Source: a virus
IMG/VR virus record: IMGVR_UViG_3300034102_003702
Coordinates: 1 to 64,000 of that record
DNA: 64,000 nt
Strand: one strand, 5' to 3'
A program made the translations under genes and the position numbers. The notes beneath the pieces are model-generated. The model worked only from the letters and a program-made list of their open reading frames with translations, made no database searches and was not told where the DNA came from. Shown piece by piece: positions 7,267 to 15,569 of the stretch. How positions within the stretch are numbered: position 1 is the stretch's first letter; each line of letters opens with the position of its first letter.

Positions 7267-8019
7267 ATGGCAAGAAAAAATACTCCCAAGAATCCAGTTC
7301 CTTTTGGTATGAGTAATAGGCAAATGAAAAGGAAAAAACCAATTAGTCTTGATATTATAAGAGATATTGAACCTCTCACAGATAATCAAGAAGCACTATT
7401 TAAGTCTTATAAGTTAGAACAAAATATTGTTGCTTATGGATGTGCTGGTACAGGTAAGACATTTATTACCTTGTATAATGCTCTAAAAGATGTTCTTGAT
7501 GAAAAAACTCCTTATGAGAAAATCTATATTGTAAGGTCTCTTGTTGCAACTCGTGAGATTGGTTTCCTTCCTGGAGACCATGAAGATAAGTCTTCTCTTT
7601 ACCAAATTCCCTATAAGAATATGGTGAAGTATATGTTTGAGTTGCCTGATGAAGCATCGTTCGAAATGCTATATGGAAACCTCAAAACTCAAGGAACGAT
7701 TAGTTTTTGGAGTACTTCTTTTATTAGGGGAACTACTCTGGACAATGCAATCATTATTGTAGATGAGTTTCAGAATCTAAACTTTCACGAACTTGATAGT
7801 ATCATTACTCGTGTTGGTGAAAATTCTAAGATTATGTTCTGTGGTGATGCCACTCAATCTGACTTAGTTAAAACAAACGAAAAGAATGGTATTATTGATT
7901 TTATGAAGATTCTCCGTGTAATGCCTTCAATTGATATTGTTGAATTTGGTGTAGGAGATATTGTCCGCTCTGGATTTGTTAAAGAGTATATTATTGCAAA
8001 AATGGAATCTGGTCTATGA
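7267..8019 (+). CDS. phoH: PhoH-family ATPase
   Basis: A 250-residue P-loop ATPase of the PhoH family with Walker A GCAGTGKT (58-65) and Walker B IIIVDEFQN (162-170). A conserved sensor segment MFCGDATQSD follows. PhoH is a cyanophage signature gene; in bacteria it is linked to phosphate starvation and RNA metabolism, but its phage role is unsettled. The stop overlaps the start of the exonuclease gene (ATGA), tying it to the recombination genes that follow. Confidence 0.95.
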   Translation: MARKNTPKNPVPFGMSNRQMKRKKPISLDIIRDIEPLTDNQEALFKSYKLEQNIVAYGCAGTGKTFITLYNALKDVLDEKTPYEKIYIVRSLVATREIGFLPGDHEDKSSLYQIPYKNMVKYMFELPDEASFEMLYGNLKTQGTISFWSTSFIRGTTLDNAIIIVDEFQNLNFHELDSIITRVGENSKIMFCGDATQSDLVKTNEKNGIIDFMKILRVMPSIDIVEFGVGDIVRSGFVKEYIIAKMESGL

Positions 8020-8696
8020 GTTTTATTCATCATAATTATCTGGGTGACATTGAACTAGAATGTAAAACTACAGAAAGCATCCGTCTCTATAACCTACCCA
8101 ATGGAGAATGGGTGCCTTCTATTACTTCTGTAACTTCTTTTTATAACAAGGACATCTTTGTTAAGTGGAGACAAAGAGTTGGTCTTGAAGAAGCAAACCG
8201 TATTACTAAAAGAGCAACTGCAAGAGGAACAGATTTTCACCAAGTCTGTCAGGATTATTTGGAAAACAAGGAATTGGATTGGAACAATTACCAACCAATG
8301 ACAAAGATTATGTTCATTCATGCTAAGCCTTATCTTGATAAGATAAATAATATTCATGCAATTGAAAGGACTTTATACTCAGAATATTTTGGACTCGCTG
8401 GAAGAGTTGATTGTATTGCTGAATATGAAGGAGAACTTGCAGTTATAGACTTTAAGACATCGGATAAGATTAAACCTGAAGAGTGGATTGAAAATTACTT
8501 TGTTCAAGAAACATTTTATGCTGCTGCCTATTACGAACTAACGGATATTGCTCCAGTTAAATTGATTACTTTAATGGTTACTCCTAGTGGTGAAGTTAAA
8601 GTATTTGACAAAAGGAACAAAGGCGATTATATTAAGTTATTAGTTCGGTATATCAAAAAATTTGTACATCACAATACTGGGTCAGATGGAGAATGA
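8016..8696 (+). CDS. PD-(D/E)XK exonuclease (MGME1/RecB-like)
   Basis: A 226-residue nuclease of the PD-(D/E)XK fold. The catalytic core reads AGRVDCIAEYEGELAVIDFK (about residues 127-147), with Asp, Asp and Lys in the expected order and a TSDK tail. An upstream TKRATARGTDFHQ helix matches the MGME1/Cas4-like family. Together with gp59 and gp32 this suggests a role in DNA end processing during recombination-dependent replication. It overlaps phoH by 4 bases and gp33 by 11. Confidence 0.85.
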   Translation: MSFIHHNYLGDIELECKTTESIRLYNLPNGEWVPSITSVTSFYNKDIFVKWRQRVGLEEANRITKRATARGTDFHQVCQDYLENKELDWNNYQPMTKIMFIHAKPYLDKINNIHAIERTLYSEYFGLAGRVDCIAEYEGELAVIDFKTSDKIKPEEWIENYFVQETFYAAAYYELTDIAPVKLITLMVTPSGEVKVFDKRNKGDYIKLLVRYIKKFVHHNTGSDGE

Positions 8697-8943
8697 ACTA
8701 GAAAAGGTACTGGAAAGTAAATTCTTTTGCCCGTCAAGATTCGCTCAAGAGATTGAAAATCTTGTTCAAATTAATGGGGATATGAGTTACATTGATGCAA
8801 TCATTCACTTTTGTGAACTGAATAGTATTGATGTGGAGTCAGTCCCTAAACTTATTTCTAAACCTCTTAAGGAAAAGATTAAGTACGAAGCAATGGAACT
8901 TAATTTTCTCAAGAGAAGTTCCAGGGCAAAATTACCCCTCTAA
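8686..8943 (+). CDS. 33: Late-transcription coactivator gp33
   Basis: An 85-residue protein matching T4 gp33. It has the GDMSYIDAIIHFCELNSID segment (T4 reads GMSYLEATTAFLEENSIP) and ends in a hydrophobic/basic tail. In T4, gp33 bridges RNA polymerase and the sliding clamp gp45 to activate late promoters. That fits the many NATAAATA sites in this window. ATG 8686 is chosen; a TTG at 8662 lies inside the previous gene. Confidence 0.85.
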   Translation: MENELEKVLESKFFCPSRFAQEIENLVQINGDMSYIDAIIHFCELNSIDVESVPKLISKPLKEKIKYEAMELNFLKRSSRAKLPL

Positions 8944-8945
8944 TT

Positions 8946-8997
8946 CATTTTAGGGGCGAAATTTTTCCCGGCAAAAAATCACTATATTACTTTTTTA
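8946..8997 (+). promoter_or_regulatory. Conserved upstream block before gp59 (copy 1)
   Basis: The region between the gp33 stop and the gp59 start contains, in order, CATTTT, GGGG, an A/T run, CCCGG, AAAAAAT, then TACTTTTTTA directly before ATG. The same ordered elements recur at 30394-30448 before another gene, so the block is likely a phage promoter or operator rather than chance. Confidence 0.6.
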
Positions 8998-9594
8998 ATG
9001 ATGCCCTTTGATGCCTATCGCGAATATCTTGCTCTAAAGAATCACTTTACAAAAGATTCTTATGACTATCATAAGTACTGCGGTAAAAGTAGAGCAACTC
9101 TTCAATCTTTCTATAAGCGTAAAGATCGTTTCTGGTTTGAAAAGGTTACTCGCCAAAAGACCGATAAAGAAATCGTAGAATTCTTTGTTGCAAATTTTGT
9201 ATCTTGTAATGATCCAGAATCTCTTTGGATTGGAGAGATTATGAAAGAAGGGGAAACAAGATATAAGGAATGGCAGAAGAAAGTTCAATCATTATCTTAT
9301 GTCTTTAAGGAAGAAACTCAAAAGATATTTGAAGAAAATAAGTTTGAGGAAGTCTTTGATTGTTCAAAAGGACACCCACCACTTCTTAAAAAATTCCTGA
9401 GCGGGAAGATTTCTCTAGAGACACTGGTGATTTGTGATAGAATCTTCCAGTACGGTAATAACTTTGATAAGAAACTCAAAGACCCAGTATGGGAAACCGT
9501 CAGTCGTAGAATTAAAAAGTACAACCCTTTTCTAAATATTGATGTATTTCGTTATAGGAAGATTTTGAAAGAAGTAATTTTAGGAGATTCATGA
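8998..9594 (+). CDS. 59: Helicase loader gp59
   Basis: A 198-residue homologue of T4 gp59, which binds forked DNA and gp32 and loads the gp41 helicase. The N-terminal YREYLALKNHFTKDSYDYHKY region matches the T4 pattern, and FFVANFVSCNDPESLWIG lines up with T4 FISNLVANQDAWIG. The C-terminal KILKEVILGDS matches the T4 helix. Two adjacent ATGs (8998 and 9001) can start it. It overlaps the next gene by 4 bases. Confidence 0.9.
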   Translation: MMPFDAYREYLALKNHFTKDSYDYHKYCGKSRATLQSFYKRKDRFWFEKVTRQKTDKEIVEFFVANFVSCNDPESLWIGEIMKEGETRYKEWQKKVQSLSYVFKEETQKIFEENKFEEVFDCSKGHPPLLKKFLSGKISLETLVICDRIFQYGNNFDKKLKDPVWETVSRRIKKYNPFLNIDVFRYRKILKEVILGDS

Positions 9595-9935
9595 GTTTCT
9601 TTAATTCTGAAATTGTTCGTGCAGAGATGGCAGAAATATCCGAACTGCAAGAGGAAGTTTATGGAAGTGTCTTTAAATTTCCCACAATGACAACTGATGA
9701 TAAAATTCGTCATGTTAATCTTTTAGATAAACTTCTAAGTAAACAGCAAGTTCTTTATACTCGCTTAAGTCTTTCTGATGACCCTGAAGCAATTGAAATG
9801 AAAGAACGCATTACGCAATCTGCAATTATGATGGGTATGCCACCAGGCACTGATATGAATATCATCTTGAACAATATGTCCAAGATGCTTGAAGTAATGA
9901 AAGAACAGATTGACAAAACTGGTTCTGACAAGTAG
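9591..9935 (+). CDS. DUF1825-like protein
   Basis: A 114-residue helical protein beginning MSFFNSEIVRAEMAEI. This resembles the cyanobacterial DUF1825 family, which starts with GFFDSEIV-type sequences. It also has the family's MGMPPGTDMNIILNNM region. Function is unknown in hosts and phages. It is coupled to gp59 by ATGA and lies 47 bases before gp32, so it belongs to the DNA metabolism group. Confidence 0.7.
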   Translation: MSFFNSEIVRAEMAEISELQEEVYGSVFKFPTMTTDDKIRHVNLLDKLLSKQQVLYTRLSLSDDPEAIEMKERITQSAIMMGMPPGTDMNIILNNMSKMLEVMKEQIDKTGSDK

Positions 9936-9982
9936 AATAACGAAGTACCAAAAGCCAAATCCAATTAATCCGAGGTATACAA

Positions 9983-10930
9983 ATGTCTTTTTCTGATCTC
10001 AAAAAACAATCCAAACTGGGTTCCCTCACTTCCAAACTGGTAAAGGAAGTTGAGAAGATGAGCACTACTTCTGGTGGTGCTGATGAGCGTCTCTGGAAAC
10101 CCGAGATGGATAAAACTGGTAACGGATTCGCAGTGATTCGTTTCCTGCCCGCCCCTGAAGGTGAAGAACTTCCCTGGGCAAAGATGTATTCTCACGCTTT
10201 CCAAGGTCCTGGTGGTTGGTATATTGAGAACTCTCTCACCACCATTGGAGGTAAAGATCCTCTTGGTGAATACAACCGCGAACTGTGGAACACTGGCACT
10301 GAATCAAATAAAGAAACTGTCCGTAAGCAGAAGCGTAAACTGTCTTACTACTCCAACATCTATGTTGTAAAGGATCCCGTAAATCCTGCAAATGAAGGTA
10401 AAGTCTTCCTGTTTAAGTATGGTAAGAAAATCTTTGATAAGGTTATGGAAGCTATGCAACCTGAGTTTGAAGATGAGACTCCTATCAATCCCTTTGACTT
10501 CTGGCAAGGTGCAAACTTCAAACTGAAGATTGTCAAGAAAGATGGTTACTGGAACTATGATAAGTCTGAGTTTGGTCCTGTAGAACCCCTACTGGATGAC
10601 GATGATGCTCTGGAAGCACTTTGGAAGAAAGAGTATTCTCTTGCTGCAGTAACTGCTCCTGACCAATTCAAGTCTTATGAAGATCTTGAGCGTCGTCTGA
10701 AGATGGTTCTGGGTCAGAAAGTTGCTCCTGCACAGTCTCGTGCTGTTGTTGAGCAAGAGGATGATTACGAGTCCTATTCAGTAACTCCTACTGCAGAAAG
10801 TCGTGTCGTAGAAGAACTGGAGCAGTCCTATGCTCGTTCTAAGTCTCCTTCACTTCCTGTAGTTACTAAGGAAGTTGATGATGATGAAGATGATGCTCTT
10901 TCCTATTTCCAAAAATTGGCGGAAGAGTGA
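9983..10930 (+). CDS. 32: Single-stranded DNA-binding protein gp32
   Basis: A 315-residue T4 gp32 homologue. It has the basic N-terminal self-interaction region, the OB core (NGFAVIRFLPAPEGE; SNIYVVKDP; EGKVFLFKYGKKIFDK) and an acidic tail ending DDDEDDALSYFQKLAEE that would bind gp59 and other partners. His71 of the T4 zinc site is kept, but all three zinc cysteines are missing and the protein has no cysteine at all. An AGG ribosome site lies upstream. A terminator follows. Confidence 0.95.
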   Translation: MSFSDLKKQSKLGSLTSKLVKEVEKMSTTSGGADERLWKPEMDKTGNGFAVIRFLPAPEGEELPWAKMYSHAFQGPGGWYIENSLTTIGGKDPLGEYNRELWNTGTESNKETVRKQKRKLSYYSNIYVVKDPVNPANEGKVFLFKYGKKIFDKVMEAMQPEFEDETPINPFDFWQGANFKLKIVKKDGYWNYDKSEFGPVEPLLDDDDALEALWKKEYSLAAVTAPDQFKSYEDLERRLKMVLGQKVAPAQSRAVVEQEDDYESYSVTPTAESRVVEELEQSYARSKSPSLPVVTKEVDDDEDDALSYFQKLAEE

Positions 10931-11629
10931 TTAACTAGTTAAACGGATATTATCTGCTCTCTTAAGGGTCTCGCTAACATACTGCGAAGACCCTTTTTTG
11001 TATTGCATATTATCATTCATATCATCAAGAATAATATTTAAGTACGTAGATTTGAGAAGGTAGATATTTCTTTTATCATTATTCAATCTTTCTTCATACT
11101 CATAATTGGTGACAGGCACTGCAATATTTCCACTATCAACTTGATTGTCAATAAAGTAATCATAATAACTTACTGAATAGTCTGAAGAGACTTGGAGACC
11201 TGCAGGAACAATGACTACTCCTTGACTATTTTTTACTTCGGTTGTTTCGTAGTGATGTATTCCATTGTAGACTGAATTATAAACATCTTCTTCAGTATAA
11301 TCATCTTGTTGCATATACTTGTTAAAAAGACAATCATCAAATGAATTTTGTGTTAATGGCCATTCTGATTGAATATTTACAATATTATTTGATAGAAGAA
11401 CTACCCAATCTAATGTTGAATCTCCATAGACTTCAAATGCAACATTATCAGGTCTGTTATCTCCAAGAATCTTGTATTTCTCAAAGAATGCTAAGTTCTG
11501 AAAAATATCTTCTCTTAATTTTCCTTTCTTGAAAAGATTTTTTACTTGAATATAGTCTCCTATCTTAGCATTTGGAAGTCTGCTAACATAATCAAGATTT
11601 GGAACTTGACGGAAATATGGATTTGCCAT
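10931..11629 (-). CDS. 53: Baseplate wedge protein gp53
   Basis: A 232-residue homologue of T4 gp53, which joins wedges around the hub. The N-terminal MANPYFRQVPNLDYVSR and the LSNNIVNIQSEWPLTQNSF segment (Trp, Pro and Leu near residue 90) are typical of the cyanophage family. It is transcribed leftward, one base after gp48. Its last codons face the gp32 stop with no gap, and a 12-base palindrome TTAACTAGTTAA covers both ends. Confidence 0.9.
   Translation of the reverse strand: MANPYFRQVPNLDYVSRLPNAKIGDYIQVKNLFKKGKLREDIFQNLAFFEKYKILGDNRPDNVAFEVYGDSTLDWVVLLSNNIVNIQSEWPLTQNSFDDCLFNKYMQQDDYTEEDVYNSVYNGIHHYETTEVKNSQGVVIVPAGLQVSSDYSVSYYDYFIDNQVDSGNIAVPVTNYEYEERLNNDKRNIYLLKSTYLNIILDDMNDNMQYKKGSSQYVSETLKRADNIRLTS
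10964..10999 (+). terminator. Terminator of gp32 inside the opposing gp53 gene
   Basis: AAGGGTCT (10964-10971) pairs with AGACCCTT (10988-10995), and an inner CGC/GCG extends the stem, followed by six Ts. It acts on plus-strand transcription from gp32 but lies wholly within the 3' coding end of gp53 on the other strand. Confidence 0.88.
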
Positions 11630-11630
11630 T

Positions 11631-13001
11631 TTAGTAACCTATGTTTGAATCTGATTTACCATTATCAGCGTCAGTGTAATCATCATTAAAGATTGGCTCA
11701 AGTTCTTGGAATTGTAATTGCATCTCATAAGAAGTCATTGATTTTTCAGTAGCATAAGTCATGTACTGTCCATCAGGAGTGTAATTAACATTGCATTGAG
11801 TTAATGCACACTCCTTAAATTTATTTAAGTATGGGTGTGAATTTTGACCACTAGTTAGGTATTCTATACCAAAAGTATTTGGTGCTCTTAGAAGAAGAAT
11901 GGATTGACTTCTTTGAACTGACATTGCCTGTTTGAAGTATCTGATAATAGTTCTAACTATCTTTGCTTCACTTTCACTTCTTGGTGATAACCTAAATGAG
12001 AAACTAAAGGTTCTCAATGATGGTCCACTGAATAATAGTTCTGAGTTTGGGTTTAAGACCTGCCCATATGCTCTTGAAAGAACATTTGTATTGGTTACTG
12101 CTTGGGCAGTTTTTACTGCAACGATTGATGCAAGAGTTTTTGAATCAGTATCACTCAATGCACCAAGTGTTTCTTTTGCCGATGCAACACCCGCATCTTT
12201 GCCCTTAGAGACAAATTGTGTAATGAAGTCTGAAATTCCTGCAGTTGCAAGATCTAGATCATCTTTTTGCCAATCGGCAGTATTCGAATCACTAATTCCT
12301 GCAGGGACGGGAAGAACAATTGTTCCTATTGGAGTTTTTTTGTTTAGTCTTCTTCTCTCTCTATTTTCTACAAGACCCAATCCCCTTGGATCATATTTAA
12401 ATATGCTAAATTTTATACAATCTTGGTGTTCTAATTGAAGATTTTCTGGATATTTTAATATAGTTGTTCCATTGTAATTTTCTCTTGTTCCTTCCGCAGG
12501 ACCTTTATTAACTTCGTTCTCTGTCTCCTCAAAGTTTTTTGATTGTTCATCTTTTTTCGGCAATTCCGCAACATTTCCAACTCCCAATTGTTCTTGTTGA
12601 GGTTTGCTTGCTTCTGCTTTTTGTGCAGATGTTTGCCCAGCTTGTCTAGATCCTGTATATAATGATCCTCCAGGTTTTAATGCTTTAATTTGTTCTGCTG
12701 TTAAAATTTCCTGTTTAAGTGGAACTAGATTAGATTTTCCACCAGAAGAGGGATCGTACCAATTTCTTCCACCATCAAAAGAAACTGCAAGAGCCCTTTC
12801 TGTTTTTCCACTTCTTGCAGTTACAGTATCTTGTAATGTCAATTTTGACGCAATAATATTACCATCTTTATCTACATTCGCATCAGTTTTTACTGTGTAA
12901 TTGGTTACAGTATTTCCAACTTTTACTCGAAAGGGGTCGCTTGTATATCCTTTGGCACCAGGAGAAGAACCATCTTTAAAACTATAACTCGTTGCTGGCA
13001 T
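11631..13001 (-). CDS. 48: Baseplate tail-tube cap gp48
   Basis: A 456-residue protein matching cyanophage gp48, the cap on the hub where the tube starts. The C-terminal half carries the recognisable LSRAYGQVLNPNSELLFSGP and FSFRLSPRSESEAKIVRTII segments. The N-terminal 170 residues are low-complexity, Lys/Gln-rich and longer than in T4 (364 residues). A GGAGG ribosome site precedes the ATG. It follows a minus-strand late promoter and heads the gp48-gp53 pair. Confidence 0.88.
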   Translation of the reverse strand: MPATSYSFKDGSSPGAKGYTSDPFRVKVGNTVTNYTVKTDANVDKDGNIIASKLTLQDTVTARSGKTERALAVSFDGGRNWYDPSSGGKSNLVPLKQEILTAEQIKALKPGGSLYTGSRQAGQTSAQKAEASKPQQEQLGVGNVAELPKKDEQSKNFEETENEVNKGPAEGTRENYNGTTILKYPENLQLEHQDCIKFSIFKYDPRGLGLVENRERRRLNKKTPIGTIVLPVPAGISDSNTADWQKDDLDLATAGISDFITQFVSKGKDAGVASAKETLGALSDTDSKTLASIVAVKTAQAVTNTNVLSRAYGQVLNPNSELLFSGPSLRTFSFSFRLSPRSESEAKIVRTIIRYFKQAMSVQRSQSILLLRAPNTFGIEYLTSGQNSHPYLNKFKECALTQCNVNYTPDGQYMTYATEKSMTSYEMQLQFQELEPIFNDDYTDADNGKSDSNIGY

Positions 13002-13073
13002 TAAGATACCTCCCCAGAAGAGAGGATGTTTAGAATATGTTGTCTTATTGTTCTAAACATTGACACATAGTTT

Positions 13074-13460
13074 TTATTTATTTAGACGAAATTTTGCATA
13101 AGGTATTGAGAGTAATTCATCAAGTTCTTCATATTTAACAACATGAAGTTTTCCTGCAATTTCTTCCCAAGTATAGTTTCTAGATTTTCTCCAATGAAAA
13201 TTGATTGCCTTAAATCCCCATTTTTGTAACTCCATGCAGGCAATTAGTGGGTGCTGGTCATATCTAATATTTGGTGTTTTTGGATTGTATATAAAGGTAT
13301 AGAATTTTCCTGGTTCTGGATATAAAACTTCTTCCTTAAGAACATCCATGATGATGAGCATTAAGTCTTCTGGATCTTTTGTATTTGCTTTATCAATTCT
13401 TTTTTTAAGTTCTCTGACTCTTGGAGTAGATCCAACATACTGTCCAAATCCTTGTGCCAT
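13074..13460 (-). CDS. Conserved cyanophage protein between gp4 and gp48
   Basis: A 128-residue basic protein beginning MAQGFGQYVGSTPRVRELKK. A central GKFYTFIYNPKTPNIRYDQHP segment and an aromatic NFHWRKSRNYTWEEI segment follow. Its start overlaps the gp4 stop by one base, so it is co-translated with gp4. No domain is recognised; the position suggests a virion assembly role. Confidence 0.75.
   Translation of the reverse strand: MAQGFGQYVGSTPRVRELKKRIDKANTKDPEDLMLIIMDVLKEEVLYPEPGKFYTFIYNPKTPNIRYDQHPLIACMELQKWGFKAINFHWRKSRNYTWEEIAGKLHVVKYEELDELLSIPYAKFRLNK
13075..13082 (-). promoter_or_regulatory. T4-type late promoter for gp48-gp53 (minus strand)
   Basis: The minus strand reads AATAAATA, overlapping the stop codon of the upstream 128-residue gene and 74 bases before gp48. 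Confidence 0.6.
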
Positions 13461-13903
13461 TACTTGATGCCTAATTCGTTTTCGGTTATCACCTTAAACT
13501 CCAATCTCCTATCTTCGCACCATTCAACTGCAGCTTTCCACTTTGCCTGGTTGACTGCATATGTTTTTGCTTCATAAAGATATGATTTAGTCACTCTTGT
13601 TTTTTTCTTTGGAGGTTCCGTTTGTCTTTTTGGTTTGACTTCAATCACATATGTTTTAATCTGTCCAGTACTTTCTTTTACTTTAATTATAAAGTCTGGA
13701 AAATATCTATGAACCCTATTATCAACTGGAGAAAGATATGGAATCCAAAATTCTTCACTTCCCCATTCAATAATATTTTCGTTTAAATCGCACCAATGAC
13801 AAAATCGTCTTTCCCAACTACTTCTGCATATGATATTATTAGGATCACCTTTATACTTTTGTGGAAATGATGGTTTGTATTTGCTTTTAATACTTTCTGC
13901 CAT
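13460..13903 (-). CDS. 4: Head completion protein gp4
   Basis: A 147-residue homologue of T4 gp4 (gp50/65), which completes filled heads before tail joining. It has a TnsA-like nuclease-fold pattern: SSWERRFCHWCD, then PDFIIKV and YVIEVKPKRQ with the Asp and Glu-x-Lys expected for that fold. It is the first gene of the leftward operon, directly behind a perfect late promoter. Confidence 0.9.
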   Translation of the reverse strand: MAESIKSKYKPSFPQKYKGDPNNIICRSSWERRFCHWCDLNENIIEWGSEEFWIPYLSPVDNRVHRYFPDFIIKVKESTGQIKTYVIEVKPKRQTEPPKKKTRVTKSYLYEAKTYAVNQAKWKAAVEWCEDRRLEFKVITENELGIK

Positions 13904-13936
13904 TATCCTTACTACATAATATAACGGATCAAAAAG

Positions 13937-13944
13937 TATTTATA
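13937..13944 (-). promoter_or_regulatory. Perfect T4-type late promoter TATAAATA for gp4 (minus strand)
   Basis: The minus strand reads TATAAATA, 33 bases before the gp4 ATG and one base from the start codon of the divergent gp54 gene. It drives the gp4-unknown-gp48-gp53 operon. Confidence 0.75.
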
Positions 13945-13945
13945 G

Positions 13946-14794
13946 ATGCCTACTAATAGGACAGTAGACCAAATTAAGGCAAACCTTCTACAACCTGCTC
14001 TTACCTCTCATTTTGAGGTAAGTATTCCAAGACCTGGTGGATTAACGTCAGATTATTTGTCGAGTAATGGAGTCAAGTATGATCAAATCAAATTAAATTT
14101 ATTGTGTTCTGAGGCTTCTCTTCCTGGGTCAAGTCTAGCAACTCACGAAATCAATAATGATTTTACAGGAGTAACTGAAAGACATGTATATAGAAGATTA
14201 TATGATGATAGAATTGATTTAAGTTTTTATGTTGATGCAGAAAATTATCTTCCTATCAGATACTTTGAAACCTGGATGAAATATATTGTTGGGGAAAATA
14301 TTTCAGAAAAAGAAGGTGGTAGAGTGGGAACAACTGGTAGTAATTATTTTTATAGAATGAACTATCCTGAGGGAACTGGTGGAAAAAATCCAAGTGGTGG
14401 ATATGTTGCTGATGGAATGAAAGTTACAAAATTTGAAAGAACTGGTAAAAACTCAAACTATACTGGTGGGTCTTTGGAGTATACTTTTGTAAAAGTATTC
14501 CCTATCAGTGTTTCTTCAATACCTGTATCTTACGATACTGCTTCCTTATTAAAATGTACAGTTTCTCTTACATATCTTAGATATGTTGTAAATCCTGTCA
14601 TTACCCCAAATACTAATGTAAATGGATCAAGTCCACAACAACTTGCGGCAGCAAATAGTTTAATATTCAATCAATCTGTATTTACAAATCCACAGATTAT
14701 TCCAAACCAAACAATTGGTGGAGTTTCTTTGTCAGCATCTCAGTTATCTGGAAATTCTATTAATTTGCAACAGGCAGCAAATCTTAATCTTTGA
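13946..14794 (+). CDS. 54: Baseplate tail-tube initiator gp54
   Basis: A 282-residue tail-tube-like protein. The LNLLCSEASLPGSS motif near residue 50, the RRLYDDRIDLSFYVD strand and the FETWMKYIVG helix are the tube fold shared by gp19 and gp54. The length and the position beside gp48 favour gp54, which nucleates the tube on the gp48 cap. A gp19-type tube protein is the alternative but would be shorter. No clear ribosome site is seen; its start abuts the minus-strand late promoter. Confidence 0.8.
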   Translation: MPTNRTVDQIKANLLQPALTSHFEVSIPRPGGLTSDYLSSNGVKYDQIKLNLLCSEASLPGSSLATHEINNDFTGVTERHVYRRLYDDRIDLSFYVDAENYLPIRYFETWMKYIVGENISEKEGGRVGTTGSNYFYRMNYPEGTGGKNPSGGYVADGMKVTKFERTGKNSNYTGGSLEYTFVKVFPISVSSIPVSYDTASLLKCTVSLTYLRYVVNPVITPNTNVNGSSPQQLAAANSLIFNQSVFTNPQIIPNQTIGGVSLSASQLSGNSINLQQAANLNL

Positions 14795-14801
14795 TTTTGA
14801 G

Positions 14802-14809
14802 AATAAATA
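14802..14809 (+). promoter_or_regulatory. T4-type late promoter AATAAATA for gp26
   Basis: AATAAATA lies 29 bases before the gp26 start, which also has an AGGA ribosome site. Confidence 0.7.
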
Positions 14810-14838
14810 ATCATACCTGAAATTTTCTATAGGACATT

Positions 14839-15558
14839 ATGCCTTTACCAAAGATTAGTACGCCAATTTATCAACTTGAATTGCCATCAACAGGGGAAAC
14901 AGTTCAATACAGACCATTTCTAGTAAAAGAAGAAAAGGTACTAGTAATTGCTTTAGAGAGTGAAGATACTAAGCAAATTACTACTGCTATTAAGACAGTA
15001 ATTAAAAATTGCATTATCACAAAAGGTGTTAAGGTAGAATCTCTTCCTACTTTTGATATTGAATATTTGTTCTTAAATATTCGTGGAAAGTCGGTAGGAG
15101 AAGAAATCGAAGTTAATGTTATTTGTCCTGACGACGAAGAAACTAATGTTGCCGTCAGTATCAATCTAGACGACATTAAAGTTCAAAAGGAAGAAACTCA
15201 TACAAATAAAATTAAAGTAGATCCTACTATTATAATGGAAATGAAGTATCCTTCATTGGATCAATTTATTAAGACTAATTTTGATTTTAAAAATGATAAT
15301 GCAATGGATCAATCATTTGAATTGATTGCATCTTGTATTGATAAAATTTATACTGAAGATGAAGTGTGGGCAGCATCTGATGTAACTAAAAAAGAACTTC
15401 TTGAATTTTTAGAGCAGATGAATTCTGCTCAGTTCAAAGAAATTGAAAAATTCTTTGAAACAATGCCAAGACTTTCTCATAAAATTACAGTTACAAATCC
15501 AAAAACTAAAGTAGAGAGTGAAGTAGTTCTAGAAGGGTTAGCATCTTTTTTCGCATAG
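14839..15558 (+). CDS. 26: Baseplate hub assembly protein gp26
   Basis: A 239-residue member of the T4_baseplate family. It opens MPLPKISTPIYQLELPSTGETVQYRPFLVKEEK, a pattern shared by gp26 in T4-like phages (shown here only in part: key residues P2, P4, L15 and the YRPFLVKEEK block at 24-33). It assists hub assembly upstream of the tape measure. The next small gene starts 11 bases later. Confidence 0.88.
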   Translation: MPLPKISTPIYQLELPSTGETVQYRPFLVKEEKVLVIALESEDTKQITTAIKTVIKNCIITKGVKVESLPTFDIEYLFLNIRGKSVGEEIEVNVICPDDEETNVAVSINLDDIKVQKEETHTNKIKVDPTIIMEMKYPSLDQFIKTNFDFKNDNAMDQSFELIASCIDKIYTEDEVWAASDVTKKELLEFLEQMNSAQFKEIEKFFETMPRLSHKITVTNPKTKVESEVVLEGLASFFA

Positions 15559-15569
15559 CACTGGTCCAT

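Noticed and set aside
8935-8970. Terminator after gp33 (CCCCT...AGGGG)
   Set aside because: The stem is short, the loop is coding-to-leader sequence, and the following Ts are not contiguous; the region is better explained by the conserved block shared with 30394-30448.
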